Part shown: positions 1-9,081 of the stretch, piece after piece
Position numbering within the stretch: the first letter of the stretch is position 1
How the letters are laid out: each line of letters starts with the position of its first letter
Translations under genes and position numbers: made by a program
Notes under the pieces: generated by a model
What the model saw: the letters and a program-made list of their open reading frames with translations, nothing else
What the model was told of the DNA's origin: nothing
The model's database searches: none
Source of the DNA: Deltaproteobacteria bacterium
GTDB taxonomy: Bacteria > Desulfobacterota > Desulfobulbia > Desulfobulbales > SURF-16
Assembly (NCBI GenBank): GCA_024277655.1
Contig: JAJRUT010000054.1
Location: 1 to 54,117 of the forward strand
Direction of reading: 5' to 3'
DNA length: 54,117 bases

Positions 1-797
1 CCATGCACGGCAACGTTAACCTGATCTTCCTTAAGTACGCCAAGATCAACAACAGAGCGCCGTGGAACCGGAGTTCCAAACATAATATCGGTCAGTTCGG
101 TGGACAGCATGGAGGAACCCCAGCCATCAGACAGGGCACAGTGGGAGGATTGGTCGGTAATGTTTTCGTAATCCTGATCAACACCCATGTGGGTACGATG
201 CATAAGCTCAACCACCTCACGATCAACCCCGCGAGGCTCAATGCCCATTTTCTTCCAGATTTTTTGGCGTTTCTCCGGAGCACGTTTAAGCATGGTAATT
301 GGCTCATCGCTCTGGCTGCCAAATTCGGACAGCGCCTTTTCGCCAAGCTCAAGAGCGATATCATTCTTGTCACGGCCCTCGGTCTCAATCCCAAAGATTC
401 CAGCAAGGCTATGGAGTTTAACCTCATCCTTGATCTCATGGGGGGTATTGCCTTTAGCGGTCTCAATAAAACCCTTAATCATCTCACGGGCATGATCGCC
501 ATGGGAGGCAGCGCCACCAGCCACAGTACGGGCAAAGTTCCTGGCGACAACCGTATCAGCAGTTGCACCACAGACACCGACCATGGATTCGACACCATCA
601 ATAATCTGACAAGGTCCCATATTACAGTTCTTGCAGCAGGTGCCCTTTGAACCGAAGAGACATGTGGACATACCCCGAGCCTTAATACGATCATAGGCCG
701 TCTTGGTGTCCTTTGCTATGTCCTGTGCAAGAACTAATTTGGCAGAAGCACAGGTTATATCCGCACATCCTTCACATTCATTTCTTGAAGAAGCCAT
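1..797 (-). CDS. cooS: Anaerobic Ni-Fe carbon monoxide dehydrogenase catalytic subunit, 5' part only
   Basis: This frame is open from an ATG at 797 to the window edge, about 265 codons of a protein that is usually about 630 residues; the C-terminal part with most C-cluster ligands lies outside. The visible N-terminus has the cysteine pattern of the CooS family: C46 and C54 (shared D cluster) followed by C55, C58, C63 and C76 (B cluster) in the run TCCKNCNMGPCQI. Three more cysteines (C8, C11, C16) sit in the N-terminal extension. The enzyme interconverts CO and CO2. Together with folD and fhs nearby on the same strand it points to the Wood-Ljungdahl pathway. A GAGGGTAA ribosome-binding site precedes the start. 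It cannot be decided here whether acetyl-CoA synthase genes follow. Confidence 0.93.
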   Translation of the reverse strand, partial: MASSRNECEGCADITCASAKLVLAQDIAKDTKTAYDRIKARGMSTCLFGSKGTCCKNCNMGPCQIIDGVESMVGVCGATADTVVARNFARTVAGGAASHGDHAREMIKGFIETAKGNTPHEIKDEVKLHSLAGIFGIETEGRDKNDIALELGEKALSEFGSQSDEPITMLKRAPEKRQKIWKKMGIEPRGVDREVVELMHRTHMGVDQDYENITDQSSHCALSDGWGSSMLSTELTDIMFGTPVPRRSVVDLGVLKEDQVNVAVH

Positions 798-836
798 CTA
801 TATTACCCTCAAAATAGTATTTTTTCGGACCACAGA

Positions 837-880
837 TAAGCGAACCTGTGAGACTCCGATAGACACTAATTAACCCCGAA
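837..880. repeat. Dispersed repeat copy upstream of cooS
   Basis: Positions 837-857 are identical over 21 bp to 37937-37957 (TAAGCGAACCTGTGAGACTC plus C). The following bases (GATAGACACTAATT) resemble the second half of the longer copy between leuC and leuD. It fills the folD-cooS gap and could lie in the cooS leader. Confidence 0.6.
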
Positions 881-935
881 ACTGTTATTTACACATATTC
901 GTGCTTAACTAGTGATTCTTATAACTTTGTTAGAA

Positions 936-1820
936 TTACAGACCGTTGGCCTGACGAGCAGCCTGAACGGTGTTTTTCATCAGCATGGTGATGGTCATTG
1001 GCCCAACTCCACCGGGTACAGGGGTGATAGCCGCAGCTTTCTCTTTAACCGAGTCGAAATCAACATCACCGGCCAAAATTGCCTTGCCATTTGCCGCCTT
1101 ACCAACGCGATTAACGCCAACATCGATAACAACAACCCCTTCCTTAACCTGATCGGCGCTGATCATATTGGCAACACCCACAGCAGCGATGATAATGTCA
1201 GCCCGCTTCAAGTGAAAGTCAATATCTTTGGTTCTAGTATGACATAGAGTAATTGTGGCGTTTCCGGCATCACGCTTTTGCAGCATAAGGTTTGCCATGG
1301 GCTTGCCAACGATATTGGAACGACCAACGATCACAACCTCGGCACCGGACGTCTCAACGCCTGAACGCATAAGGAGTTCAAGGATACCGTGGGGAGTACA
1401 AGGCAGGAAGCACTCTTCACCGAGAACCATCTTGCCGATATTTACAGGGTGAAAGCCGTCAACATCCTTTTTAGGGTCAATGGCATAAAGAACCTTGGCC
1501 TCGTCGATATGCTTTGGCAGAGGAAGTTGCACAAGGATACCGTTAATCTTGTCATCTTTATTATACTTATCAACAAGAGCCAGGAGTTCTTCCTCTGGTG
1601 TGTCAGCATCAAGGGTAACTTGCTCTGAGTGAATACCAAGGGCATGGGCTGTCTTGTTCTTAGCTGTTACATATGATTGAGAAGCTGGATATTCACCAAC
1701 CAGAATGGTCACCAGACCGGGAACAACGCCATGCTTTTCTGTAAGCTCTGCAACTTCTATCTTTAACTCTTCCCGGATTGCTTTTGCAGTTTCGGTTCCG
1801 CTAATAATCTTGGCACTCAT
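936..1820 (-). CDS. folD: Bifunctional methylene-THF dehydrogenase / methenyl-THF cyclohydrolase
   Basis: The 294-residue protein is full length for FolD. It shows the family landmarks YVTAKNKTAHALGIHSE (substrate/cyclohydrolase region with the catalytic Lys), QLPLPKHID, DVDGFHPVNIGKM, GRSNIVGKPMANLM (NADP-binding) and the C-terminal TPVPGGVGPMTITMLM. It oxidises 5,10-methylene-THF to methenyl-THF and hydrolyses it to 10-formyl-THF, or runs in reverse in CO2 fixation. It lies about 140 bp upstream of cooS on the same strand, which fits a role in the methyl branch of the Wood-Ljungdahl pathway with fhs. The ATG start at 1820 has a GGAG site just upstream. Confidence 0.97.
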   Translation of the reverse strand: MSAKIISGTETAKAIREELKIEVAELTEKHGVVPGLVTILVGEYPASQSYVTAKNKTAHALGIHSEQVTLDADTPEEELLALVDKYNKDDKINGILVQLPLPKHIDEAKVLYAIDPKKDVDGFHPVNIGKMVLGEECFLPCTPHGILELLMRSGVETSGAEVVIVGRSNIVGKPMANLMLQKRDAGNATITLCHTRTKDIDFHLKRADIIIAAVGVANMISADQVKEGVVVIDVGVNRVGKAANGKAILAGDVDFDSVKEKAAAITPVPGGVGPMTITMLMKNTVQAARQANGL

Positions 1821-2481
1821 TGAATCTCCTTAATATTGCTTATGAAATGATAGATTGGTTATAACTACACCATCTCAATTAAAATCAGTTTGGTTCACCT
1901 GGGATGCAAAAAAAACAACACCCCCAACAAGACGAATCCCAAGCGTCACCCCTACGCTGTTGCTTGAAAAAAAGTAACAGGCTCAGTACAAAACGGGACA
2001 TCACCTGGGTATTGCCTCAAAATTAAACCCGCAAAGGATAGTAAATTTTCTTATTTTTGGCAACTGTTTTTAGTGTAACTCTTTCGATTTCATTGAGGTT
2101 TAACCCTGCAAAACTACTTTGTTTTTACTGAGCTGGTATTATTACCTATCTCCGGTCGGTAGTAATACGTAAGGGGATGAACATGAAGAGAAAGGGAGGG
2201 AACTAACTTTTGAATAAAGCGAAGCTTGGCAAGCGCCAGGTTGATGATACCGCCTGAGTCGTAGATAGATCTATCTTAAAGCGGGTTTGACATGGGTACC
2301 CATGTAAGCTTTTAACTACCCTGGCCCAATCAGTGTAGGAGCTTCTTGACAGGGATGCACAAAATATACAGGATTATTCTGTTCTTTTATCGCTGTGAAG
2401 CGACGCTCCATGTAATTTGTTTTTCTTCGTACCCCTCAAGGTGGTATTGAAAAGAATGACTTAGTGGTCAGTATCATTAGC
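1821..2481. other. 661-bp region between gspE-like gene and folD; several inverted repeats, no gene
   Basis: No convincing gene was found. It contains an 11-bp imperfect inverted repeat (2136-2146/2158-2168, GTATTATTACC/GGTAGTAATAC), GCTTGGCAAGC (2224-2234), a perfect 14-bp palindrome AGATAGATCTATCT (2263-2276) and a perfect 16-bp palindrome ACATGGGTACCCATGT (2290-2305), all within 170 bp. On the minus strand one frame is open without a start for about 50 codons across this part. A structured RNA, or a degenerate mobile-element end, are both possible. An AGCGT-N7-ACGCT hairpin lies near 1950-1976. Confidence 0.45.
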
Positions 2482-4701
2482 TTAACGCCCGGCATTTTCA
2501 GCTAATTTAACAATAATATCACTGGTTTGTCCCAGTCGCGTCACCAGAGTTCTAAAGAGATGCCGGGCAACCTTGGGATGTTTTTCGATAATTTCCATCA
2601 TTTTATCACCGGGAAAACGCTTAATCTTGGCCTTACCCTTGGCAACAATGGAGGCAGTACGCGGTTCTCCGGAGATGGCTGACATTTCACCAAAATATTC
2701 GCCCGGCTCCTTGATATCAGCAATACGCTTGCCATCCTTAACCACCATAACCGTGCCCTGGAGAAGCTGGAAGAAATCAATATCCTTATTACCCTGATGG
2801 ATAATATCATCACCATCCTCGTACACCTCTATATCAGGATTAACAAGGTAGGCCGGCAGACTCTCTTCGTTAATAACCGTCTTCTTGAGCACTTCATGGA
2901 TATCCGTTACACCCTGACTGGCCTTCAGGAGAGCGGCGTAGCGCAGAGGGTTCATCCCGGCCTGAATGGCAATTTTGCGGAGTTGATCCTCGGGAACCTC
3001 AGCATTAATCGCGGTTGCGACGTCATCGGTGACCTCCATAAGCTCAAAGAAACCGACCCGGCCTTTGTATCCTCCACCATTACATACCTCACACCCCTTG
3101 GGCTTGAAGAGCTGGAACTCGGTTGCAAGCAGATCCTCAGTAAAACCATGCCGAAGTAGCTCTTTATCAGGTGGTCGCTCAATAGGGGCTTTACAATTTT
3201 GACACAGCCGCCTACCTAATCGCTGGGCAAGCACCATGGTAAGGGAAGAGGACAACATAAAGGGTGGAATGCCAATATCAACCAGACGACCAATGGTGGC
3301 TGCTGAGTCATTAGTATGCAAGGTTGAGAAGACAAGATGGCCTGTCATGGCGGCCTTGATGGCAATCTCAGCCGTTTCCATATCACGAATTTCACCAACC
3401 ATGATAATGTCGGGATCTTGACGCAGAAATGCCTTTAATGCTGCCGGGAATGTCATCCCAACCTCCTGGTGGACATTTACCTGGTTAATCCCTTTAAAGT
3501 TAAATTCCACCGGATCTTCAGCGGTGAGAATCTTTGTGTCTTCAGTGTTAAGCGAGTTGAGGGCAGAGTAGAGCGTTACCGTTTTACCAGAACCGGTTGG
3601 CCCGGTCACAAGGAGTAACCCTTGAGGTTTGATAAGGCTGCGCTTCAAGGCCTCAAAGGTTGACACCTCAAAGCCGAGTTTTGTCAGATCCACATTGAGG
3701 GATGCCTTATCGAGAATCCGCATAACAATGGACTCACCCCACAACGTCGGCAGGGTTGAAACCCGGAAATCCACCACCTTGTTGCGACCAATGCGCATCT
3801 TGATACGACCGTCCTGGGGAATACGTCTTTCAGTAATATCAAGGGTGGCAAGTATTTTAATCCGTGAGGTCAGTGCCCCCTTAATCCCCACCGGCAAGTT
3901 CATCGACTTATACAACGAACCATCAAGGCGATAGCGAACCTGGAGATTTTTTTCATACGGCTCAATGTGAACGTCGGAAACACCATCCTGTACGGCCTTG
4001 ATAAGAATACCGTTAACAAGCTTAATGATGGGAGCATCGGAGGCCGAAAATTCTTCGGGGCCATCATCCATATCAGTGGACTCAATGGCCATATCCTCGG
4101 CAACCTCAGTGGCAAGGGAGCCAAAGTCGGCAATGTTGGCGACTTCCTCCTCCTCTTCCTCATCATCTTGATCACTTAAACCAAGGATCTCACGGTATTC
4201 CTCATCGGGAAGGTTGTAATATTTCTGCAACGCCCCACCAATATCACGTTCAGTGGCGACACAAACATCAAGGCCCAGCTTCAGCTCAAACTGTATTTCA
4301 TCAATGGCCTGTGTGTCCGTAGGCTCACTCATGGCAATCATCAAGGTCTTACCCGTCTGGCGAATAGGGAAGATAAGATATTTTTTGGCAAGCTCGAGAT
4401 TCACCAGTTCACGAACTTCGGCGTTGGGGTGCTGCTCCTCGATGCGAATGGTGGTAAAATTCATAGTCCGACTGAGAATTTTACAGACGGTTTCCTCTTC
4501 GATATGTCCCATTTGCAGAAGGATTGAAGAGAGACGCCCCCCACCCTTCTTTTGCTTGTCAACAGCCTGAGCCAACATACTGGAGGTGATCTGTCCTTCT
4601 TTTCGCAGGATCTCACCAATTTTGAGTTTTCCTACCCCGGATTGATCCTTCACCGAAGCAGAAAGACTGGATTTATTTTTCTTGGCACTTGTTGTCGGCA
4701 T
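2482..4701 (-). CDS. GspE/PilB-family secretion/pilus ATPase with C-terminal cyclic-nucleotide-binding domain
   Basis: This 739-residue cytoplasmic protein has an N-terminal MshEN/GspE_N module (about residues 25-165), an acidic linker (about 175-215), and a type II secretion/type IV pilus ATPase core. The core has Walker A GPTGSGKT at about 367-374, an Asp box (LTAEDPVEF), Walker B DPDIIMVGEIRD and His box (TGHLVFSTLHTND). The four-cysteine zinc site is C500/C503 and C537/C540. The family normally ends near residue 610, but here a Crp-like cNMP-binding domain follows (about 620-735) with the phosphate-binding cassette FGEMSAISGEPRTASIVAK. The fusion suggests motor activity gated by a cyclic nucleotide. 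No other pilus or secretion genes lie nearby, so the machine it drives is unknown. It sits between fhs and folD on the same strand. Confidence 0.9.
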   Translation of the reverse strand: MPTTSAKKNKSSLSASVKDQSGVGKLKIGEILRKEGQITSSMLAQAVDKQKKGGGRLSSILLQMGHIEEETVCKILSRTMNFTTIRIEEQHPNAEVRELVNLELAKKYLIFPIRQTGKTLMIAMSEPTDTQAIDEIQFELKLGLDVCVATERDIGGALQKYYNLPDEEYREILGLSDQDDEEEEEEVANIADFGSLATEVAEDMAIESTDMDDGPEEFSASDAPIIKLVNGILIKAVQDGVSDVHIEPYEKNLQVRYRLDGSLYKSMNLPVGIKGALTSRIKILATLDITERRIPQDGRIKMRIGRNKVVDFRVSTLPTLWGESIVMRILDKASLNVDLTKLGFEVSTFEALKRSLIKPQGLLLVTGPTGSGKTVTLYSALNSLNTEDTKILTAEDPVEFNFKGINQVNVHQEVGMTFPAALKAFLRQDPDIIMVGEIRDMETAEIAIKAAMTGHLVFSTLHTNDSAATIGRLVDIGIPPFMLSSSLTMVLAQRLGRRLCQNCKAPIERPPDKELLRHGFTEDLLATEFQLFKPKGCEVCNGGGYKGRVGFFELMEVTDDVATAINAEVPEDQLRKIAIQAGMNPLRYAALLKASQGVTDIHEVLKKTVINEESLPAYLVNPDIEVYEDGDDIIHQGNKDIDFFQLLQGTVMVVKDGKRIADIKEPGEYFGEMSAISGEPRTASIVAKGKAKIKRFPGDKMMEIIEKHPKVARHLFRTLVTRLGQTSDIIVKLAENAGR

Positions 4702-4783
4702 AAAAAAATGGTCTCAATGGTCGTAAATTTATGAACTGATAGCCAGTTAACAGCTTAACAATTTTACCCCCTTGGACTCAAAC

Positions 4784-4820
4784 AAAAAAAGGGTCATACA
4801 GATAAATCTGCATGACCCTT
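4784..4820 (-). terminator. Rho-independent terminator of fhs
   Basis: A stem GGGTCAT (4791-4797) / ATGACCC (4812-4818) with an inner CAGAT/ATCTG extension is followed on the minus strand by seven T (4784-4790). It lies just after the fhs stop. A T-run also occurs on the plus strand, so it may act both ways. Confidence 0.85.
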
Positions 4821-4853
4821 TTTTTAATGATGCTACTTCAGCTACAGTCTAAC

Positions 4854-6620
4854 CTAGAATACACCTTCAATCTTACCGGTCTCAACATCAACATCAACCC
4901 GGCGATAGGCAGGATTGGAACCAGTACCAGGCATAAGGCTAATGGCACCGGCAACAGGCACAACAAAACCAGCGCCCTTGTAAGTGAGAATGTCACGAAT
5001 TGGCAAGGTCCAACCCTTAGGTACACCTTTAAGGGATGGATCGTGAGAAAGAGAGAGATGGGTCTTAACCATACAGGTAGAAAGCTCATTAATCTCAGGA
5101 TCAGTCTTTAAACGCTCAAGTTTCTGCTTGGCCTCAGGGGTGTAGGAAACGCCATCAGCGCCGTACACTTCCTTGGCAATGATCTCGATACGATCATCAA
5201 GAGGCATCTCAAGATCGTAGAGAAACTTAAAGTCGTTTGGCTCTTCACAGGCGTCAACAACGGCGTCAGCAAATTCAAGAGCACCAGCACCACCATGCTC
5301 CCAGTGACGGGAAAGAGCAACGCGGGCGCCAGCTGCCTCACCAATGCGCCGAACCGCAGCAATCTCAGCATCGGTATCGGTGTGGAAGGCGTTAATACAA
5401 ACAACAGGGTTAATTCCTGCCTTCTTAACGGTTTCGATATGGTGAACAAGATTGGCACAACCCTCTTCAACCCAACCAACGTTCTCGCCATCATACTCTT
5501 TTGGCATTGGTCGACCGGGAACTGGGATTGGGGCACCACCATGGCATTTAAGCGCGCGAATCGTAGCAACAACAACAGCACAGTTTGGCTTAAGACCAGA
5601 GTAACGACACTTGAGGTTCCAGAACTTCTCAAAACCGATATCTGCACCAAAGCCGGACTCGGTAACGTTATAGTCAGCAATTTTAAGGGCAACCCGGTCA
5701 GCAAGAACAGAAGACTGACCAATGGCGATATTGGCAAAAGGCCCAGCATGGACAACGACAGGCTGACCTTCGAGGGTTTGCATAAGGTTTGGATTAAGGG
5801 CCTCAACCATCCAGGCAGTCATGGCACCGGCAACTTCGAGGTCGGTTGTGGTGATTGGCTTGTCCTGGCGATCGTAAGCAACAACGATCTTACCAATACG
5901 CTCACGCATATCTTTAAGGTCTTTACAGATTGACAGAATAGCCATGATTTCAGAACTTACGGCAATGGCAAATTTGGATTTCATGGTGAAGCCGTCAAGC
6001 TTGCCTGGTCCTTGACCGATGGTAATATCCCGCAGGGCCTGGGCACAAAAATCTATAATCCAACCAAATTCAACGCGTTTAGGATGCACATCAAGTCTTT
6101 TGAGACCAATCTCTTTTAATTGAGCATCGGTCTTATTGGCCTCATGTTGCATTCTTGAGGTGAGCGCAACCATGCCCAAATTATGGGCATTCATGATGGC
6201 ATTGATATCACCGGTAAAGCCCAGGGAAAATGGAGTCAGAGGAATACATTGGGCCAAACCACCACCCGCAGCAGAACCTTTAATGTTCATGGTAGGGCCG
6301 CCAGATGGCTGGCGCACAGCACCAACAACAGACTTGTTACGCTTACCAAGACCCTGAACAAGGCCCATAACACAGGTAGACTTTCCTTCACCGAGTGGAG
6401 TTGGTGAAATAGCAGTTACATCTACATATTTTCCATCTGGCCGGTTCTTTGTCCGATCAAGGATCTTGCGGTAATCAAGTTTACCAAAATAATGACCGTG
6501 GGGAAGGAGTTCCTCCTTTTCAATGCCAAGCTGATCGGCCACCTCATAGATGGTCTTCATGTTCTTCTCTGCATCTTCTGCAATTTCCCAGTCCGCGTGT
6601 TTGGTTGGGTCTAACGCCAT
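4854..6620 (-). CDS. fhs: Formate-tetrahydrofolate ligase
   Basis: The 588-residue protein has the family P-loop region [11 protein letters not shown] (about residues 90-101), the KGSAAGGG motif and the C-terminal PDLGVPKGW-like segment (here [13 protein letters not shown]). It couples ATP hydrolysis to formation of 10-formyl-THF from formate and THF. With folD and cooS it supplies the formate-activating step of the Wood-Ljungdahl methyl branch. It is transcribed on the minus strand and ends at a strong terminator, so the gspE-like gene downstream is probably expressed separately. GAGGAGAA precedes the ATG at 6620. Confidence 0.97.
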   Translation of the reverse strand: MALDPTKHADWEIAEDAEKNMKTIYEVADQLGIEKEELLPHGHYFGKLDYRKILDRTKNRPDGKYVDVTAISPTPLGEGKSTCVMGLVQGLGKRNKSVVGAVRQPSGGPTMNIKGSAAGGGLAQCIPLTPFSLGFTGDINAIMNAHNLGMVALTSRMQHEANKTDAQLKEIGLKRLDVHPKRVEFGWIIDFCAQALRDITIGQGPGKLDGFTMKSKFAIAVSSEIMAILSICKDLKDMRERIGKIVVAYDRQDKPITTTDLEVAGAMTAWMVEALNPNLMQTLEGQPVVVHAGPFANIAIGQSSVLADRVALKIADYNVTESGFGADIGFEKFWNLKCRYSGLKPNCAVVVATIRALKCHGGAPIPVPGRPMPKEYDGENVGWVEEGCANLVHHIETVKKAGINPVVCINAFHTDTDAEIAAVRRIGEAAGARVALSRHWEHGGAGALEFADAVVDACEEPNDFKFLYDLEMPLDDRIEIIAKEVYGADGVSYTPEAKQKLERLKTDPEINELSTCMVKTHLSLSHDPSLKGVPKGWTLPIRDILTYKGAGFVVPVAGAISLMPGTGSNPAYRRVDVDVETGKIEGVF

Positions 6621-6693
6621 GTTCTTCTCCTCATGGTTATTGTTATAATGGACTAAAACGCCACATTGTGATTTTGGTCTATTAAGAAAAGCC

Positions 6694-6747
6694 TTGGTGT
6701 GATTACACCACTTTTAAAACGAGATCAATCCGCATAAGTACGTACTT
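6694..6747. other. Two small palindromes between thyX and fhs
   Basis: TGGTGT-GATT-ACACCA (about 6694-6709) is a short perfect hairpin and AAGTACGTACTT (6736-6747) is a 12-bp palindrome. They lie 3' of thyX and 5' of fhs on the minus strand; an operator for fhs or processing of the thyX end are both possible. Confidence 0.35.
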
Positions 6748-6817
6748 TTGGTATAATTACCCACCTACAGAGAGGGTAACAGGCTTTTAAAATAAATTTA
6801 CAGAGGTACAAAATAGA

Positions 6818-7774
6818 TCAGGTCAGATCAAGATCAAGTTCCCCATACACCTTCGGATATCTCTCTCTAAACTCCTTAAAGAGAGGTATCATCACCTCCC
6901 GCATGGATGGGTCAGCGCCCTTGGTGGCCCGGAGCTTGAAAATATGGGCCCATTGAATGAGGCTGCAAAAGACAATGAGCTCTGTTTTACAGGAGTTGGG
7001 CAGGACTGTTCGGGCGGCTTGGGGCGATGACGTCTCCAGAAGTTTCAGATACAGGGCTTCCGTATCTTCCATGGCCTTGGTCCATATCTTGTATTCCGCT
7101 GAGTCTTCGGCGTAAAACATCGGCTTGATAAAGGTCACCTGATTACCAAACTTCTCCGTGCCATAACGACAGTAGCGCTGGCTTTCCTGCAAAAAGCTAC
7201 AGGGGCGATGGCGCACCATCTCGTGGGTGACAGCGCGATTTACCGTGAGTTTGACCGCAACAAAGCGGTGCCGTGCCGTGATAAATGGCGGGAGTTCCAG
7301 GAGTTCTGAAAGATAGAGCTTGCGAACCATCACTCCGGCCTGACTAACAATACCCCGTTCAGGGGTAATGTCAGCAAAGAACAACCTGTGATGCTGCAAA
7401 AGGTAGCCGGTCATGGCCTTAACGATTTTCAGATTCCCATGATCCATATACAACTCACGAAAACCGCGCATGGAGGCTGTAATGAGCAGAACGTTTTTAT
7501 CAAGGGTATCAATGGTCAGATATTTAGGCAGTACAGCATAAAGTTTTGCGGCAATGGATTCCTTTTCAACCATAACCTCTAAGGACACCACCGCCATCTC
7601 TGCGACAGAATTATGGCCATGCTTCAGAATAGTTTTGATAAAATCAGGGGCAGATTCAGCCGTAATCTTATCCTCACTCTTATAACATAGGCGTCCACAT
7701 CCCTCGATACGCACGGGGATGGATTGTTCGTCAAGGTGGGAGAGGATTTCAGTGGATGGAGGGACAACAATCAT
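6818..7774 (-). CDS. thyX: FAD-dependent thymidylate synthase
   Basis: ThyX converts dUMP to dTMP using methylene-THF as carbon donor and FAD/NADPH as reductant. The signature RHRPCSFLQESQRY matches RHR-x7-S-x-R, which binds dUMP and FAD, and is preceded by a second RHR run (TARHRFVAVKLTVNRAVTHEMV). At 318 residues it is longer than compact ThyX proteins (about 220-250) and belongs to the longer bacterial forms. It stands alone between nifS and fhs on the minus strand. The ATG at 7774 has a TAAGGAG-like site upstream (CTTGTAAGGAGTTTC region read in reverse is weak), so the start is less certain than the identity. Confidence 0.9.
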   Translation of the reverse strand: MIVVPPSTEILSHLDEQSIPVRIEGCGRLCYKSEDKITAESAPDFIKTILKHGHNSVAEMAVVSLEVMVEKESIAAKLYAVLPKYLTIDTLDKNVLLITASMRGFRELYMDHGNLKIVKAMTGYLLQHHRLFFADITPERGIVSQAGVMVRKLYLSELLELPPFITARHRFVAVKLTVNRAVTHEMVRHRPCSFLQESQRYCRYGTEKFGNQVTFIKPMFYAEDSAEYKIWTKAMEDTEALYLKLLETSSPQAARTVLPNSCKTELIVFCSLIQWAHIFKLRATKGADPSMREVMIPLFKEFRERYPKVYGELDLDLT

Positions 7775-7853
7775 AAAAATTACTTGTAAGGAGTTTCGGG
7801 TTTTAGATTAAGCAACACGAAAACAGCAACTTGAAACATAAAATGGGGGGAAT

Positions 7854-9080
7854 CTATTTTCCGCAACCACAACTGGAACACGACCCGCCACCGGCAATCT
7901 TGTCACGATCGGCCCAAAATGGCGACATGGCGCGCAGGTTGGCGATTACGGGGGGGAGCTTTTCGAGGATATAATCAACCTCGTCCTCTGTATTGTAGAT
8001 GGATAAACTAAACCGGATGGAGCCGTGGGCGGCAGTAAATGGCACTCCCATGGCCCGCAAGACATGGGATGGTTCAAGGGATCCTGAGGTGCAGGCCGAG
8101 CCGGAGGAGGCGCAGATGCCAAACTGATCAAGATGGAGCAGGATCGCCTCACCTTCAATGTACTCAAAGCTGACATTGGTGGTATTGGGCAACCGATCCT
8201 CTTTATGGCCATTCAAAATGGTGTTTGGCACCTTTGTCATCAGACCGCTTTCAAGCTTATCACGCAGGGCGCGAACCACCGTGTTTTCAGTGTGCATCAT
8301 CTGCCCAGCAAGCTCACAGGCCCGGCCAAGACCGATCACGCCAGTGACATTTTCGGTTCCACCACGACGGCCACCCTCCTGGTGTCCGCCGATAAGAAAA
8401 GGCATATAGGGTGTGCCCTTACGAACATACAGAACACCAATACCCTTGGGGGCGTGGAGTTTATGACCTGATAGAGACAGGAAATCAACCGGCACATCAA
8501 CAAGGTCGATGGGTAGCTTACCCACGGCCTGCACCGCATCGGTATGAAACAGAACTCCCCTTGATTTGGCGATGGCGGCCATCTCTTTTATGGGAAAGAT
8601 AACCCCGGTCTCGTTATTGGCCCACATCATGGAAACTACAGCCGTTTCCTCGGTGAAGGCCTTCTCGTATTTTTTCAGATCGATTGTGCCATCACTCTCA
8701 ACGTGGAGTGATGTAATGGTGTGCTTGTGCCCGGTTAAACGATCAAGGGACTCACAGAGGTTCTTAACCGCAGGATGCTCCACCCGTGAGGTGATAATAT
8801 GGCGTTTTTCAGGGGAGGCCTGCAAGGCAGAAAGAATAGCGGTGGAATCACTCTCCGTCCCGCAACTGGTAAAGACAATTTCGCTAGGCTTGGCATTAAG
8901 CAGTTCTGCCACTTGACTGCGGGCAACCTCAATAGCCTTACGAACCTGATCGCCAAAGCGATGCATGGATGAAGGGTTTCCGTACAACTCAGAGAAATAA
9001 GGCAGCATGGCCTCAAGAACTTCTGGGGCAACGCGGGTTGTGGCATTATTATCCATATAAATGGTTTTTTGATCAGTCAT
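7854..9080 (-). CDS. nifS: Cysteine desulfurase, NifS/IscS type
   Basis: This 408-residue PLP enzyme removes sulfur from cysteine for Fe-S cluster assembly. Visible landmarks are the N-terminal YMDNNATTRVAPEVLEAM, HTDAVQAVGK, the PLP lysine in SLSGHKLHAPKG, and the active-site loop with catalytic Cys in CASSGSACTSGSLEPSHVLRAMG. The C-terminus has an unusual cysteine-rich tail, GGGSCSSCGCGK, which could hold a metal or relay sulfur; this is inference. The gene follows nifU with a 1-bp gap, so the two are co-transcribed and form a two-component Fe-S assembly system. Confidence 0.95.
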   Translation of the reverse strand: MTDQKTIYMDNNATTRVAPEVLEAMLPYFSELYGNPSSMHRFGDQVRKAIEVARSQVAELLNAKPSEIVFTSCGTESDSTAILSALQASPEKRHIITSRVEHPAVKNLCESLDRLTGHKHTITSLHVESDGTIDLKKYEKAFTEETAVVSMMWANNETGVIFPIKEMAAIAKSRGVLFHTDAVQAVGKLPIDLVDVPVDFLSLSGHKLHAPKGIGVLYVRKGTPYMPFLIGGHQEGGRRGGTENVTGVIGLGRACELAGQMMHTENTVVRALRDKLESGLMTKVPNTILNGHKEDRLPNTTNVSFEYIEGEAILLHLDQFGICASSGSACTSGSLEPSHVLRAMGVPFTAAHGSIRFSLSIYNTEDEVDYILEKLPPVIANLRAMSPFWADRDKIAGGGSCSSCGCGK

Positions 9081-9081
9081 T

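Noticed and set aside
3..650. 215-codon plus-strand frame over the first 650 bp
   Set aside because: It is the opposite strand of cooS, whose cysteine clusters are clear in the minus frame.
2200..2365. Roughly 50-codon open minus-strand frame without a start (contains HGYPCQTRFKID)
   Set aside because: No start codon or ribosome-binding site and it crosses two perfect palindromes; could be a gene remnant but cannot be supported.
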